A stretch of 64,000 nt of DNA from Rhizorhapis sp. SPR117. Its GTDB lineage: Bacteria > Pseudomonadota > Alphaproteobacteria > Sphingomonadales > Sphingomonadaceae. Shown here piece by piece: positions 34,922-46,372 of the stretch (position 1 is its first letter; every line of letters starts with the position of its first letter). Location: NCBI RefSeq assembly GCF_021742065.1, contig NZ_JAKKIE010000002.1:62001-126000 (forward strand), given 5' to 3'. A program made the translations under genes and the position numbers. The notes beneath the pieces are model-generated. The model made no database searches. It saw only the letters and a program-made list of their open reading frames with translations, and was not told where the DNA came from.

Positions 34922-37619
34922 TTTGTATCTCCCCATATTGTGCGACAATGGCCTGCCATGGGCCGATGACGCTTTGCCGCGCGGCGTCGTAGCTTTCAAG
35001 CAGCGCATTCCAGTTTTCACAACCACATGCTCGCGCCACCAGCGGACGGGTCGCCTCTGCCGGCTCCTGCGCACCGGGTGCTACCAATCGTGACACAATC
35101 AAATAGCGAGTGAGAAGATCATGTGCCGCAATCAAGTCGCCCGGCAAATGGCCCTGCTTCACCAACGCTGCCAATGCCGCGCTCAACCCCGGGGAAAAGC
35201 CGCTACCTGTCATAAACTGCGTCACATGAATAAGGAATTCCAGATCGATCAGCCCGCCCTCGACAAGCTTTGCATCCAACGGTCCTGATGGCGGCTTATG
35301 CTTTGCGACATCAGCGCGCATCTTTACCGCGTCGGTGATGAACGCCGTCAGATCGCGTTTCACATGCAGCACATCAGCAATAATCGCGGCAAGGGCATCG
35401 CGGGCCTTGGCCGACCCAAAAACCGGTCGTGCCCGGGTCAGTGCCAGATGCTCCCAAGTCCAGGCCGATTCTTTCTGATACCGTTCGAAACTGTCGAACG
35501 AGACCGTAATCAGGCCCTGAGCACCCGATGGCCGCAACCGGGTGTCGATCTCATAAAGCGGTCCTGATGCAGTCTGCACCGACATGGCATTACTGATCCG
35601 CTGGACAAGGCGATTATAATATTGCGTCGCGCCCAGGGGCTTTGGGCCATCAGATTCCGCGTTGAAATCGCCACTGAACAGGTAAATCAGATCAAGGTCG
35701 GACGCATGGGTAAGAACGCCGCCGCCCAAGCGTCCCAGTGCCAATATGGCAAGCTCACTGTCGGGAATCCGTCCATGCTGCACCTCAAACTCTGCTATCG
35801 TCGCATTTGCCAGCGTCACCAGCGCGGCTTCGGCCACGCGCGCATAATCGGCCCCGACGGCTAGTGGATCGCGCCTGCCCTCGATGATCTGCACACCCAA
35901 TGCGAAGCGTCGGTCACCAACTTTCTGCCGTACCCGGTCGAGCAAAATCTGATAGTCGTCACCCGGCTCCAGCGCGGAAAATTGCGCTACCAGTTCGCCA
36001 GCTTCCGGTTGCGGATCGAAAGCGGTGGCATCGATAAGGCCATCCAGCAATTCCGTCCGCCGCCCCAGTGCCTCAGCCAAAGCTGGCGCGTGACTTAATA
36101 TGTCTCCCAACATCGCCGCCAGCGCCGGTCGCGCTTCCAGCAGCTTGAAGAAGTTGATCGCACTGGGCAGGCGTGAAATCATGGTGTCCAGGCGATTGAG
36201 CGCGCCCGCCGGGTCCGGCGCCTTGCCAATGCCCGCCATAAGTGCGGGCAGGACGGCCTCCAGCGCGGAAAGCGCCGCCTTGCTACGCAATGCGCGCACC
36301 GATCCGCCGCGCCAGCTTTCTATACGCCTGACTGGCGTTGCCGTGTCGGCAAAACCAAGCGCTGCAAGCTGTTCCGCCAGTTTTTCCTCGTTCCTGGATA
36401 ATCCATCAGAAGCATCCGAGCCGATCAAACCGTCAAAAATAGCACCCGTCCGCTCGACATGGGGGCGCAACAGGTCCAACAAAGCCGCGCTACTGTCCAG
36501 ACCATGCAGCCGCGCCACCCGTTCCATCGCTTCGGCATTTTTGGGCAGGCTGTGCGTCTGTTGATCCTCAATCATCTGCAATCGATGCTCGATGGTGCGG
36601 AACACCACATAGGCGGCATCAAGATCCGCCGCCTCTTCTGCCGCGATGATTCCGCCCTCACGCAAGGCAACGAGTGCATCACGCGTCGCGGGTGCACGCA
36701 ATTCGGGATGTCGCCCTCCATGGATCAGTTGATGCACCTGAGCGAAAAACTCGACCTCCCTGATTCCTCCGCGACCGCGTTTCAGATCATAGCCGGGGCC
36801 AAAGGCCTGACCTTGTGCATAATGGTCCCTGATCCGGCGCGAAATATCGGTAATCTGTTCAACCGCGCCGAAATCGAGCGAACGCCGCCAAACGAAGGGA
36901 CGGATGGCCTGCAGAAAATAGTCCCCCAGCGCCTTGTCCCCCGCCGCCGCCCGGGCACGGATAAATGCTGCCTGCTCCCATCCCAGCGCCGTCGATTCAT
37001 AGTAGGAAATGGCCGCGTCAACCGGCAGGACGATCGGCGTTGCCTCCGGCGATGGCCGCAACCGCAAATCGACGCGGAACACATAGCCATCGCCGTCCCT
37101 TTTGCTGAGCAGTTCCACCACCCGGCGCCCGATCCTGACCGCCGCCTCGATCGGTTCTTCGCGCTCCCGCCGGGGCAGGGTTTCGGGATCGAATAGAAAG
37201 ATCGGGTCGATGTCGGAACTGTAATTCAGTTCCCTGCTGCCATGTTTTCCAAGCGCAATGACTGAAAATCCGCATGGTTCCTCGTCCGGAAAGCGCTCTG
37301 CAAAGGCCGTGCCAATCGCATCTTCCAGAGTATTGTCGGCAAAATCCGACAACACCTGCATGACCCGGCCCAGATCCCAGGCCCCGGAAAGATCGGCTAC
37401 AGCAGTCACCAGCGCCAGCGCATTGCGACGCTGTCGCAATGCCTGCGCCATGTTCGCCGCCCCCTCGCCGCATGCCAGTGCCGCTTCATAAGCCAGCTCA
37501 ATTGTGTCTGTCGTCAGAAGCGCCAAAACCGATGGATTGCGTTGCAGCAGCACGGCCAGAAAATCGGAAAATTCCTGCGCCCGCGCCAGCGCTCCCGTAA
37601 CATCGTTCATGCGCTTCAT
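34911..37619 (-). CDS. glnE: Glutamine synthetase adenylyltransferase/deadenylase
   Basis: The 902-residue bifunctional enzyme adenylylates and deadenylylates glutamine synthetase in response to nitrogen status. Two nucleotidyltransferase halves are visible: ALGKHGSRELNYSSDIDPIFLF (split here as ALGKHGSREL and SSDIDPIFLF, residues about 120-150) in the N-terminal deadenylase and LGRLGGGVLTHASDLDLIYLF-type residues near 640 in the adenylylase. GlnD-like helical regions follow each. In the N-terminal motif SDIDL is SDIDP, a small deviation. The start is one of two Mets three codons apart. Confidence 0.95.
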   Translation of the reverse strand: MKRMNDVTGALARAQEFSDFLAVLLQRNPSVLALLTTDTIELAYEAALACGEGAANMAQALRQRRNALALVTAVADLSGAWDLGRVMQVLSDFADNTLEDAIGTAFAERFPDEEPCGFSVIALGKHGSRELNYSSDIDPIFLFDPETLPRREREEPIEAAVRIGRRVVELLSKRDGDGYVFRVDLRLRPSPEATPIVLPVDAAISYYESTALGWEQAAFIRARAAAGDKALGDYFLQAIRPFVWRRSLDFGAVEQITDISRRIRDHYAQGQAFGPGYDLKRGRGGIREVEFFAQVHQLIHGGRHPELRAPATRDALVALREGGIIAAEEAADLDAAYVVFRTIEHRLQMIEDQQTHSLPKNAEAMERVARLHGLDSSAALLDLLRPHVERTGAIFDGLIGSDASDGLSRNEEKLAEQLAALGFADTATPVRRIESWRGGSVRALRSKAALSALEAVLPALMAGIGKAPDPAGALNRLDTMISRLPSAINFFKLLEARPALAAMLGDILSHAPALAEALGRRTELLDGLIDATAFDPQPEAGELVAQFSALEPGDDYQILLDRVRQKVGDRRFALGVQIIEGRRDPLAVGADYARVAEAALVTLANATIAEFEVQHGRIPDSELAILALGRLGGGVLTHASDLDLIYLFSGDFNAESDGPKPLGATQYYNRLVQRISNAMSVQTASGPLYEIDTRLRPSGAQGLITVSFDSFERYQKESAWTWEHLALTRARPVFGSAKARDALAAIIADVLHVKRDLTAFITDAVKMRADVAKHKPPSGPLDAKLVEGGLIDLEFLIHVTQFMTGSGFSPGLSAALAALVKQGHLPGDLIAAHDLLTRYLIVSRLVAPGAQEPAEATRPLVARACGCENWNALLESYDAARQSVIGPWQAIVAQYGEIQNVE

Positions 37620-37679
37620 CTGCCTGTCCAGCCTGCCTCTTGCCTGTGATAGTGCGTGCTCAACACCGCAACAAATGCC

Positions 37680-37705
37680 GGAAACTTTTCCGGTACATCT
37701 TCGTT
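37680..37705 (+). promoter_or_regulatory. EcfG-type promoter candidate for the orphan nepR
   Basis: GGAAAC at 37680-37685 and CGTT at 37702-37705 are 16 bases apart, close to the GGAAC-N16/17-CGTT consensus of EcfG-controlled genes. The -10 ends only eight bases before the ATG, so the transcript would start about at the start codon (leaderless). Confidence 0.55.
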
Positions 37706-37713
37706 GTTAAGCC

Positions 37714-37902
37714 ATGTTCATGCCAAATCAAAGTTCATGCGAGCCACATCCGGAGGAACGAAATCGTTATTTCACGATCTCTCGCCCGACTGCGCATGAA
37801 GGCATCAGCCGCGCCCTACGTCGTGCCTACCGACAACGAGAAAACGAATTGCCCGTGGAAATGATGGAATTATTGGGCAAGCTGAACCACACCCCGCTGT
37901 AA
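37714..37902 (+). CDS. NepR-like anti-sigma factor (orphan paralogue)
   Basis: A 62-residue protein whose C-terminal half (GISRALRRAYRQ, then LPVEMMELLGKL) matches the NepR core, in which two helices clamp the EcfG sigma factor. It lies 11 kb from the main nepR-phyR-ecfG locus, between divergent glnE and convergent tgt. A second in-frame ATG is two codons in; no Shine-Dalgarno is visible, and the upstream EcfG-like promoter suggests a leaderless message. Its basic N-terminus differs from the main NepR. Confidence 0.7.
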   Translation: MFMPNQSSCEPHPEERNRYFTISRPTAHEGISRALRRAYRQRENELPVEMMELLGKLNHTPL

Positions 37903-37915
37903 GTTTTTATCAACC

Positions 37916-39645
<1,730 letters not shown>

Positions 39646-40581
39646 GTGATTGAAACAGGCCATATTGGTGCTTTGGACAAATCGGACGAAGTTTCGGGTG
39701 AAGCGGAAACACACACCGAAATTGGCGTCGATTTCCGGCATGAACCAACTCCCCTTTTCGATCTTGGGCAGATCAATGTCGACTGGGAAGAAAGTACCGG
39801 CACATTATGGGCCTTTCTAACCCCTACTGACCGTCCCAATTGCAATATGGGCCTGCTAAAGGACTCCATCACCTGGCAAACGGAAAGTAAACGGATCTTC
39901 GGGCATCCGGGTTCACCTCTTAAATATATGGTGCTGGGTTCTCGTTTTCCCGGCATCTTCAACCTGGGTGGCGACCTGGAAATGTTCGCCGATTGTATAG
40001 AGCGGCGCGACCGTGAAGCACTGGTGCACTATGGCGGCATATGCATCGAATTCGTACATCACGTCTGGCATAACAATAACATGCCGATCATCAATATCGC
40101 CCTTGCGCAGGGCGACGCGCTGGGCGGTGGCTTCGAAGCGATGCTTACCTTCGACGTGATTATCGCCGAACGTCAGGCCCGCTTTGGATTACCCGAAATC
40201 CTGTTCGGCCTGTTCCCCGGCATGGGCGCCTACAGCCTTCTTGCCCGCAAACTTGGCCGTGCCATGGCCGAAAAGGTCATTCTTGGCGGCAAGGTTTATA
40301 CGGCCCAGGAAATGTATGACATGGGGATCGTCAATTTCCTGGTCGATGAAGGGGAAGGCGAACAGGCGGTGCGCGATTATATCCGCGACACCACCGACCG
40401 CCATGCGGGTTATTGCGGTATTTATCGCGCCGGACGACAAGTCGATCCGCTGCATATTGAGGAACTGACCGAAATTGTTGAAAACTGGGCGGATACTGCA
40501 CTGAAGCTGACACCCAAGGATTTGAAGCTTATGAGGCGTCTCGCCGCAGCGCAAGCGCGCCTGCATCTGCAGTCTCGTTGA
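39646..40581 (+). CDS. rpfF: DSF synthase, RpfF-like crotonase
   Basis: RpfF makes the cis-2-unsaturated fatty acid signal DSF from acyl-ACP. The 311-residue crotonase-fold protein has both catalytic glutamates of the RpfF group: Glu164 in GDALGGGFEAML and Glu184 in ARFGLPEILFG, 20 residues apart as in Xanthomonas RpfF (Glu141/Glu161). FPGMGAYS and LGGDLEMF are also typical. Start is GTG with GGGGGGAA five bases upstream. No rpfC/rpfG is adjacent; a GGDEF-EAL gene is convergent and overlaps its end by 53 bases. Confidence 0.87.
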   Translation: MIETGHIGALDKSDEVSGEAETHTEIGVDFRHEPTPLFDLGQINVDWEESTGTLWAFLTPTDRPNCNMGLLKDSITWQTESKRIFGHPGSPLKYMVLGSRFPGIFNLGGDLEMFADCIERRDREALVHYGGICIEFVHHVWHNNNMPIINIALAQGDALGGGFEAMLTFDVIIAERQARFGLPEILFGLFPGMGAYSLLARKLGRAMAEKVILGGKVYTAQEMYDMGIVNFLVDEGEGEQAVRDYIRDTTDRHAGYCGIYRAGRQVDPLHIEELTEIVENWADTALKLTPKDLKLMRRLAAAQARLHLQSR

Positions 40582-42574
40582 TCGACTGGCTTGACGGCAT
40601 TCCGCTCCACATGCTGGCGGGCGGCGCTCCTTCGCCCCGTTCGAGCAATTTCAATATCGCGTCATCGCTCATGGGCTTGTTGAGCAGATAGCCCTGCAAA
40701 TTAGTAAAGCCGGCCTCTTTGGCGTAACGCAGTTGTTCATGCGTTTCGATCCCTTCAGCCACAGTGTCCATGTTCAGGTCGCGGGCGAGATGCGCCACGG
40801 CCCGAATAATCGCGCGATCCTCAAAACTCTTGTCAATCCCGGCCAGAAACGACTGATCCACTTTGATCGTATCGAAGCTATAGGACCGCAAATAGCTGAG
40901 CGAGGAATAGCCCGTTCCAAAATCATCCAGTGCCATACGCAAACCAATGCGTCGCAATTCCCGCAATATCTGGCTGGTTTGCGCATTATCCTCAAGGAAG
41001 ACCGATTCAGTCACCTCAAGCTCCAGCCTGCGCGCCTTGAGTCCGGAAGAATAAAGGCAGGCAATAACCGTCCGCGGCAAGTCGCCCGCACGCAGCAGGG
41101 CCGGCGATATGTTGACGGCCACACGGACATCATCCGGCCATTGCGCAGCGGACGCGCAAGCCTGTCCCAGAACCCATTCGCTGATGGGGCCGATCATTGA
41201 AATGCTCTCAGCGATCGGAATGAATTCGCCCGGCGACACATCGCCCAGCACTGGATGATGCCAGCGAATCAACGCCTCACAACAGGCTACCTGGCCCGTC
41301 TCGATGTCGAATATAGGTTGATAATGCATCTTGAATTCGCCGCGCTCAATCGCTTTGCGTAGCCCCGCCTCGATCTCGCGAACGCGATGAAATCGCTCCT
41401 TCATGGACCATTCAAACAGGCTGAAGCGGTTCCGTCCGCCATGTTTGGCGTGATAGAGAGCCATGTCCGCATGTTGCAGAATTTCATCGCGATCATGACC
41501 ATCCTGTGGGGCAACTGCGATGCCGATGGACGCCGAAACAGTCAGGTGATGACCGCCGATCTCAATGGGTTCTGCAAGATAGTCCAATATGTCCTTGGCG
41601 ACTTCCGCTGCGTCGGGACGACTTGTCTGACGGCACAGAATGATGAATTCATCGCCGCCAAAGCGTGCGACCGTACCACGGTCACCCAAAGCCTGGCCGA
41701 TCTTTTCTGCCACCAACACAAGCAATTGGTCGCCAACGATATGGCCAAGCGAATCATTAATCTCCTTGAACCGGTCAAGGTCCATCCAGATAACCGCCAG
41801 ACCATCGCGCTCACCATTGCTTTCGTCGAACATGTCACGAATGCGCATCTGCATCGCCATGCGGTTTTCAACACCTGTCAAACTGTCATAGCGCGCCAAC
41901 TTCTCAAACTTCGCGGCAAGCAGCGATTTCTGATGCTTGCCGTTTAGCGCCTCCAGCACAACCCGGTGGGTCGTTGAAGAAATTTCGGCGATGCTCAAGA
42001 TCAGCAACACGACAGAGACTGCCAGGATTCGATAGGTAATGCTGTCCACGGACCAAAGGCCAATAGCGGTCGGTGCCAGCGTCAGTATCCCTTGCCCGAT
42101 TGCAATATGCACGCGTCCCGCATTTCGTCCGGATATGCCGCCTGCATAGCCCGCCGCCACCGACACCGTCAGCAGGTGAATAATAGCGTTATCGCTGCGA
42201 ACAAGTGCGGCAAATGCCATCAACCCAATTAGTGCCGCATATACCCAGGCACCAAGCTCATAGGCGAGTTCCCAACTGCGAGACCCCTCAGCCCGACCTT
42301 TTTTCAAATTACGATGGAAGTAATAAGACGACACGGCACGCAAGACCGCGATGACGCAGAGAAGAGCAGCAACGCCGGTGATAAATGTATCCTTGGCGGT
42401 AAACGCAACAACGGCACTGACCGCACTACCCGCAACAGCACCAATCGCCAGGGAAAGCGGTGAAGCGTAGAGAGACTCAACGAGCGCGCGACGCACGTCT
42501 GCATTTTGCCGTGCATCAACTGCCGACTTGGCGTGCCATCTGGATAGAAAATTTCTCAAATGAGAGCTCCACAT
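40529..42574 (-). CDS. GGDEF-EAL cyclic-di-GMP protein with membrane sensor
   Basis: A 681-residue protein. Residues 1-200 contain about six hydrophobic segments (MHYT-independent membrane sensor), followed by a GGDEF domain with intact FGGDEF at 305-310 and an EAL domain with EALIRWHHP at 433-441; later DDFGTGYSSL and AEGIET motifs support an active phosphodiesterase. It may both make and break c-di-GMP. Its 3' end overlaps rpfF by 53 bases on the opposite strand, and a functional link between DSF and c-di-GMP is known from other bacteria. Confidence 0.93.
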   Translation of the reverse strand: MWSSHLRNFLSRWHAKSAVDARQNADVRRALVESLYASPLSLAIGAVAGSAVSAVVAFTAKDTFITGVAALLCVIAVLRAVSSYYFHRNLKKGRAEGSRSWELAYELGAWVYAALIGLMAFAALVRSDNAIIHLLTVSVAAGYAGGISGRNAGRVHIAIGQGILTLAPTAIGLWSVDSITYRILAVSVVLLILSIAEISSTTHRVVLEALNGKHQKSLLAAKFEKLARYDSLTGVENRMAMQMRIRDMFDESNGERDGLAVIWMDLDRFKEINDSLGHIVGDQLLVLVAEKIGQALGDRGTVARFGGDEFIILCRQTSRPDAAEVAKDILDYLAEPIEIGGHHLTVSASIGIAVAPQDGHDRDEILQHADMALYHAKHGGRNRFSLFEWSMKERFHRVREIEAGLRKAIERGEFKMHYQPIFDIETGQVACCEALIRWHHPVLGDVSPGEFIPIAESISMIGPISEWVLGQACASAAQWPDDVRVAVNISPALLRAGDLPRTVIACLYSSGLKARRLELEVTESVFLEDNAQTSQILRELRRIGLRMALDDFGTGYSSLSYLRSYSFDTIKVDQSFLAGIDKSFEDRAIIRAVAHLARDLNMDTVAEGIETHEQLRYAKEAGFTNLQGYLLNKPMSDDAILKLLERGEGAPPASMWSGMPSSQSINETADAGALALRRDAS

Positions 42575-42687
42575 CCACCTCTTAATGGACGAGCAACCTT
42601 GTTTTTTCGTTAAATTCCGGGACTCAATTCATCCCTTCCCCGAGCGAAAAAGCTGAAAATCCGGTCTGTTCAGCCGAGACATAAAAA

Positions 42688-43725
42688 TTAACGCGCAATA
42701 TCAGGAAGCAACAAGCTGGCATCGCCATAACTGTAGAATCGATATCCTTCCGAGATAGCATGGGCATAGGCCGCCTGCATCCGCTCTGCCCCCATCAGGG
42801 CACTCACCAGCATGAACAAGGTCGATCGGGGCAAGTGGAAGTTGGTTATCAGACCGTCAATCGCGCGAAATCTGTAGCCGGGCGTAATGAAAATACGTGT
42901 GTCGCCCTCAAATGGGCATAGCGTTCCATCTTCCCGTACAGCGCTTTCCAGAAGGCGCAGACTGGTTGTCCCAACCGGAATGATCCGCCCGCCATTCGCC
43001 CGAACAATATTCAATCGCGCCGCCACTGTGGCGTCGATACGTCCCCATTCGGCGTGCATCTGATGGTCGTTCGTATCGTCCGCCTTGACCGGCAGGAAAG
43101 TCCCCGCGCCAACATGGAGGGTCAAGGTTTCGATGATCGTACCTGCGGCTTGCAGCCGCTTGATCAGGTCCGGGGTAAAATGCAGTGCCGCAGTAGGCGC
43201 CGCCACGGCACCCTGTTCCCGCGCGAACATGGTCTGGTAATCCTCACGGTCCTGCGCATCGGTTTGGCGCTTGCTGGCAATGTAGGGCGGCAATGGCATG
43301 GTCCCTACCCGTTCCAGCAGGATTTCGACCGGCTCGTCTCCCTCGAAATCCAGTGTCACTCCCCCATCCTGGGTCCGATCACCAGCTAGCGCGCTGACAC
43401 CCTCGCCGAAGTCGATCCGATCGCCCGCGCGCACTCTTTTTGCGTTGCGTATGAAGGCCTGCCATTGTCGGAGCCCGGTTCGCTTGTGCAATGTCGCGCC
43501 AATGCGTGCGTCACCCCGCCTGCCTTCAAGCTGGGCTGGAATGACTTTCGTGTCGTTGAAGATCAGACAATCGCCCGGACGAATCAGGTCCGGCAGATCG
43601 TGGACGTGCCGGTCGCACATGCTATCGGATGCGACCACGAGCATGCGGGCGCTGTCACGCGGCCGGACCGGACGCAATGCAATATTGCCCGATGGCAGGT
43701 CAAAATCGAACAGATCGACACGCAA
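42688..43725 (-). CDS. queA: S-adenosylmethionine:tRNA ribosyltransferase-isomerase
   Basis: QueA converts preQ1-tRNA to epoxyqueuosine-tRNA. The 345-residue protein starts [19 protein letters not shown], the typical N-terminus, with [19 protein letters not shown] and [12 protein letters not shown] motifs, and [15 protein letters not shown] near the C-terminus. Length and motifs are complete. It is the last of the minus-strand block xseB-ispA-coaD-PPIase-queA. Confidence 0.96.
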   Translation of the reverse strand: MRVDLFDFDLPSGNIALRPVRPRDSARMLVVASDSMCDRHVHDLPDLIRPGDCLIFNDTKVIPAQLEGRRGDARIGATLHKRTGLRQWQAFIRNAKRVRAGDRIDFGEGVSALAGDRTQDGGVTLDFEGDEPVEILLERVGTMPLPPYIASKRQTDAQDREDYQTMFAREQGAVAAPTAALHFTPDLIKRLQAAGTIIETLTLHVGAGTFLPVKADDTNDHQMHAEWGRIDATVAARLNIVRANGGRIIPVGTTSLRLLESAVREDGTLCPFEGDTRIFITPGYRFRAIDGLITNFHLPRSTLFMLVSALMGAERMQAAYAHAISEGYRFYSYGDASLLLPDIAR

Positions 43726-43740
43726 TTTCCCGCTCGTTTC

Positions 43741-44409
43741 CTATTTTCCGATCGGAGCGTTCAGATCATCCACCGAAATATCCTTGGCCGGAGATGCTCC
43801 TGAAGCAGCAGGGATTTGGGTTGGCGGCGCCTTGCCATCGGCTTCGATCGACGCTTGCAGGATACGGGTGGGATTTGCCGGCGGTTCGCCGCGAGCAATC
43901 GCATCGGCATATTCCATGCCGCCAATCACACGACCAAGAGCGGTATATTTCCGGTCGAGCGAAAAGCGCGGCATCAGCATGATGAAAAACTGGCTGTTGG
44001 CGCTATCATCTGATGAGGCGCGTGCCATCGACACTGTACCACGCAAGTGCGGATAGGCGTTGAATTCGGCTTTCAAATCGGGAAGCTCCGAACCGCCCTG
44101 CCCAGTGCCTGTCGGATCGCCGGTCTGCGCCATGAAGCCTTCGATCACGCGATGAAAAATAACGCCATCATAGAAACCCTGACGCGCCAGAGTTTTGATT
44201 CGCTCGACATGATTGGGGGCAATATCCGGACGCAACTGAATACGGACGCGTCCACCATTGGACAGATCCAGATCCAGCACATTTTCTGGCTCGACGGGCA
44301 CAGTGGCTGCCGGAGTTGGCATATGGGCCGGCGCCGTCGGCTCCTGCGCAATCGCTCCCGACGCCGCAAACAGGATCGGCAGGCAGAACATAAGGGCTTT
44401 GATCGGCAT
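43741..44409 (-). CDS. Periplasmic peptidyl-prolyl cis-trans isomerase (cyclophilin type)
   Basis: A 222-residue cyclophilin with a signal peptide MPIKALMFCLPILFAASGAIAQ cleaved before EPTAP. The domain has FYDGVIFHRVIEGFMAQTGDPTG and GTVSMARASSDDSANSQFFIML, with the active-site Arg/Phe/Gln intact. It helps fold periplasmic or outer-membrane proteins. A longer in-frame open frame is rejected as it would bury the signal. Together with queA it often forms a conserved alphaproteobacterial pair. Confidence 0.92.
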   Translation of the reverse strand: MPIKALMFCLPILFAASGAIAQEPTAPAHMPTPAATVPVEPENVLDLDLSNGGRVRIQLRPDIAPNHVERIKTLARQGFYDGVIFHRVIEGFMAQTGDPTGTGQGGSELPDLKAEFNAYPHLRGTVSMARASSDDSANSQFFIMLMPRFSLDRKYTALGRVIGGMEYADAIARGEPPANPTRILQASIEADGKAPPTQIPAASGASPAKDISVDDLNAPIGK

Positions 44410-44478
44410 GATTAAGCTATTCTCCAAAGAAAACGGATGCTGCAACAGCAGACGACTAAGCAATCGCAAATGAACGGA

Positions 44479-44994
44479 TCATGACCCTTTGCGGCCGATA
44501 ATCTTGACCCGTTCGACCATCTCATTGCTGACGGTAGGCGTCACAAATTTGCGAATGTCGCCGCCAAACAAGGCGATTTCCTTCACAAGACGCGAAGCAA
44601 TCGGCTGCAGTGATACATCGGCCATCAGGAACACCGTTTCGATCCGGCTGTTCAATTGCTGGTTCATACCGGCCATCTGATATTCATATTCAAAATCGGC
44701 CACTGCGCGCAGGCCCCGGATGATAACGCCTGCCCCCTCCCGTTCGGCAAAATCCATCAGCAGCGAGTTGAAGGCAACGACACGGATTTCCGAATCGATT
44801 CCAGTGCATTCCCGCCGCACCATCTCCATCCGTTCCTCGACCGTGAACATCGGGGATTTGGACGGGTTATTGGTGACACCAATGACCAGCCGGTCGACCA
44901 ACTTGGCACCGCGCCTGATGATGTCCATATGGCCCAGCGTGATGGGGTCGAATGTTCCGGGATACACACCCACGCGTAATTTTGGCTCTGTCAT
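44479..44994 (-). CDS. coaD: Pantetheine-phosphate adenylyltransferase
   Basis: CoaD transfers AMP to 4'-phosphopantetheine in coenzyme A synthesis. The 171-residue protein has VGVYPGTFDPITLGHMDII with the T/HXGH nucleotidyltransferase motif, and the C-terminal PIASRLVKEIALFGGD segment. All motifs and length are regular. The start directly abuts the ispA stop with no gap. Confidence 0.97.
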   Translation of the reverse strand: MTEPKLRVGVYPGTFDPITLGHMDIIRRGAKLVDRLVIGVTNNPSKSPMFTVEERMEMVRRECTGIDSEIRVVAFNSLLMDFAEREGAGVIIRGLRAVADFEYEYQMAGMNQQLNSRIETVFLMADVSLQPIASRLVKEIALFGGDIRKFVTPTVSNEMVERVKIIGRKGS

Positions 44995-45909
44995 TCAGCG
45001 ATCCCTCCCAATCACATAGTCCGCTATGGACCGCAGCAAATTTGCCTCCGCGCCATAAATGTGCAGATGATCCTTGGCCTGTTGGATCAGCATTTTCGCC
45101 TGTTCACGCGCCCGCTGGACACCCAGTAATGATACAAAGGTTTCCTTGCCCGCTCGCGCGTCCTTGTGCAACGCTTTACCGGCACGCAGCTCATCGCCCT
45201 CAACATCCAACAGGTCATCGGCGATCTGGAAAGCAAGACCTATGTCGCGCGCATAGCCGCGCAGGCCCGTGCGGCTTTCAGGCGGGACATGCGCCATAAT
45301 CGCCCCTGCCTCCAGGCAAAAGGAAATAAGCGCACCGGTTTTTAGCTGCTGAAGCCGCGTTACAGTGGCAAGGTCAAGACTCGCCGCTTCAGCCTCCAGG
45401 TCCATCATCTGCCCGCCAGCCATCCCGGACGGCCCCGCCGCCCGCGCCAGCTCCACCATCAATTCGGCACGCACGAACGGATCGCGATGCGTTTGCTCGC
45501 TGCCCAGCACTTCGAAAGCCAGCGCATGCAGTGAATCCCCAGCCAGGACCGCAGTCGCCTCGTCAAATTGCCGGTGCACGGTTGGCTTGCCGCGGCGTAT
45601 ATCATCGTCATCCATGCAGGGCAGATCGTCGTGGATCAGCGAATAGACATGGATGCACTCGATCGCCACACCCACGCGTAATGCCGCCGCCGGATCGATG
45701 TTGAACAGGTCGCATGTCGCCTGCACCAATAACGGGCGAAGTCGCTTGCCTCCTCCGATTACGGCGTGGCGCATCGCTTCGAAAAGCCGCGCACGGGAAT
45801 CGTCCGGGATGGCAAGCAAATGGCTGAACTGCGCATCAATGTCCCGTGAAACGCGTTCAATGGCCGGTTGCAGGCTGATGCCTCCGTCCTCTGGCTCACC
45901 GCCACCCAA
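44995..45909 (-). CDS. ispA: Farnesyl diphosphate synthase (polyprenyl synthetase)
   Basis: A 304-residue trans-prenyltransferase. First Asp-rich motif DDLPCMDDDDIRRG with two residues between the Asp pairs (farnesyl-type pattern), KLRPLL-like GGGKRLRPLL, and the second Asp-rich DDLLD. TTG at 45909 with GGAG upstream gives the normal length; the in-frame ORF reading further into xseB is rejected. It supplies C15 diphosphate for quinones, hopanoids and carotenoids. It follows xseB by two bases. Confidence 0.94.
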   Translation of the reverse strand: MGGGEPEDGGISLQPAIERVSRDIDAQFSHLLAIPDDSRARLFEAMRHAVIGGGKRLRPLLVQATCDLFNIDPAAALRVGVAIECIHVYSLIHDDLPCMDDDDIRRGKPTVHRQFDEATAVLAGDSLHALAFEVLGSEQTHRDPFVRAELMVELARAAGPSGMAGGQMMDLEAEAASLDLATVTRLQQLKTGALISFCLEAGAIMAHVPPESRTGLRGYARDIGLAFQIADDLLDVEGDELRAGKALHKDARAGKETFVSLLGVQRAREQAKMLIQQAKDHLHIYGAEANLLRSIADYVIGRDR

Positions 45910-45911
45910 TG

Positions 45912-46157
45912 CTAATCCGCTCCAAACGATTCTGCTCCGGTGACAGTGCCGTCGCTGCCAAGTGTGATCTTGTCGATCCGTGCCTGGGCATCGGCCAGCC
46001 GCTTCTGACACTGGGTACGCAGCCGATCGCCTTCGGCATAAAGCGTGATCGACCGGTCAAGCGGCACATCGCCGCTTTCCAGTTGCTGGACAATCGACTC
46101 GAGCCGTTTCAGAGCGTCCTCGAAGGACAGGGATGAAAAATCCGTTTCTTCCGCCAT
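45912..46157 (-). CDS. xseB: Exodeoxyribonuclease VII small subunit
   Basis: An 81-residue protein, MAEETDFSSLSFEDALKRLE then IVQQLESGDVPLDRSITLYAEG (split here), the family-defining sequence of XseB. It assembles with XseA on single-stranded DNA. xseA is not in the window. The upstream in-frame extension of 29 codons is not conserved-looking and is not used. It is the first gene of xseB-ispA-coaD. Confidence 0.95.
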   Translation of the reverse strand: MAEETDFSSLSFEDALKRLESIVQQLESGDVPLDRSITLYAEGDRLRTQCQKRLADAQARIDKITLGSDGTVTGAESFGAD

Positions 46158-46372
46158 GCCTCTGCAATGACGGGGCAGCCGCCCGGGGTCAAGAGCATGC
46201 AAACCACCACTGCCGTGATCATGCGCTTTTTTATTAAATGCCATGAATTAACCATCATACGTAACAATGTTTCGGACTTCGGAAATTTGATGGCTTTTTC
46301 AGATAAATTTTTCTTGCCTGTGGTAAAAAAACCATTGACTGTCGTGGGTGCAGTCGCAAAGAGGGAGGGGTT

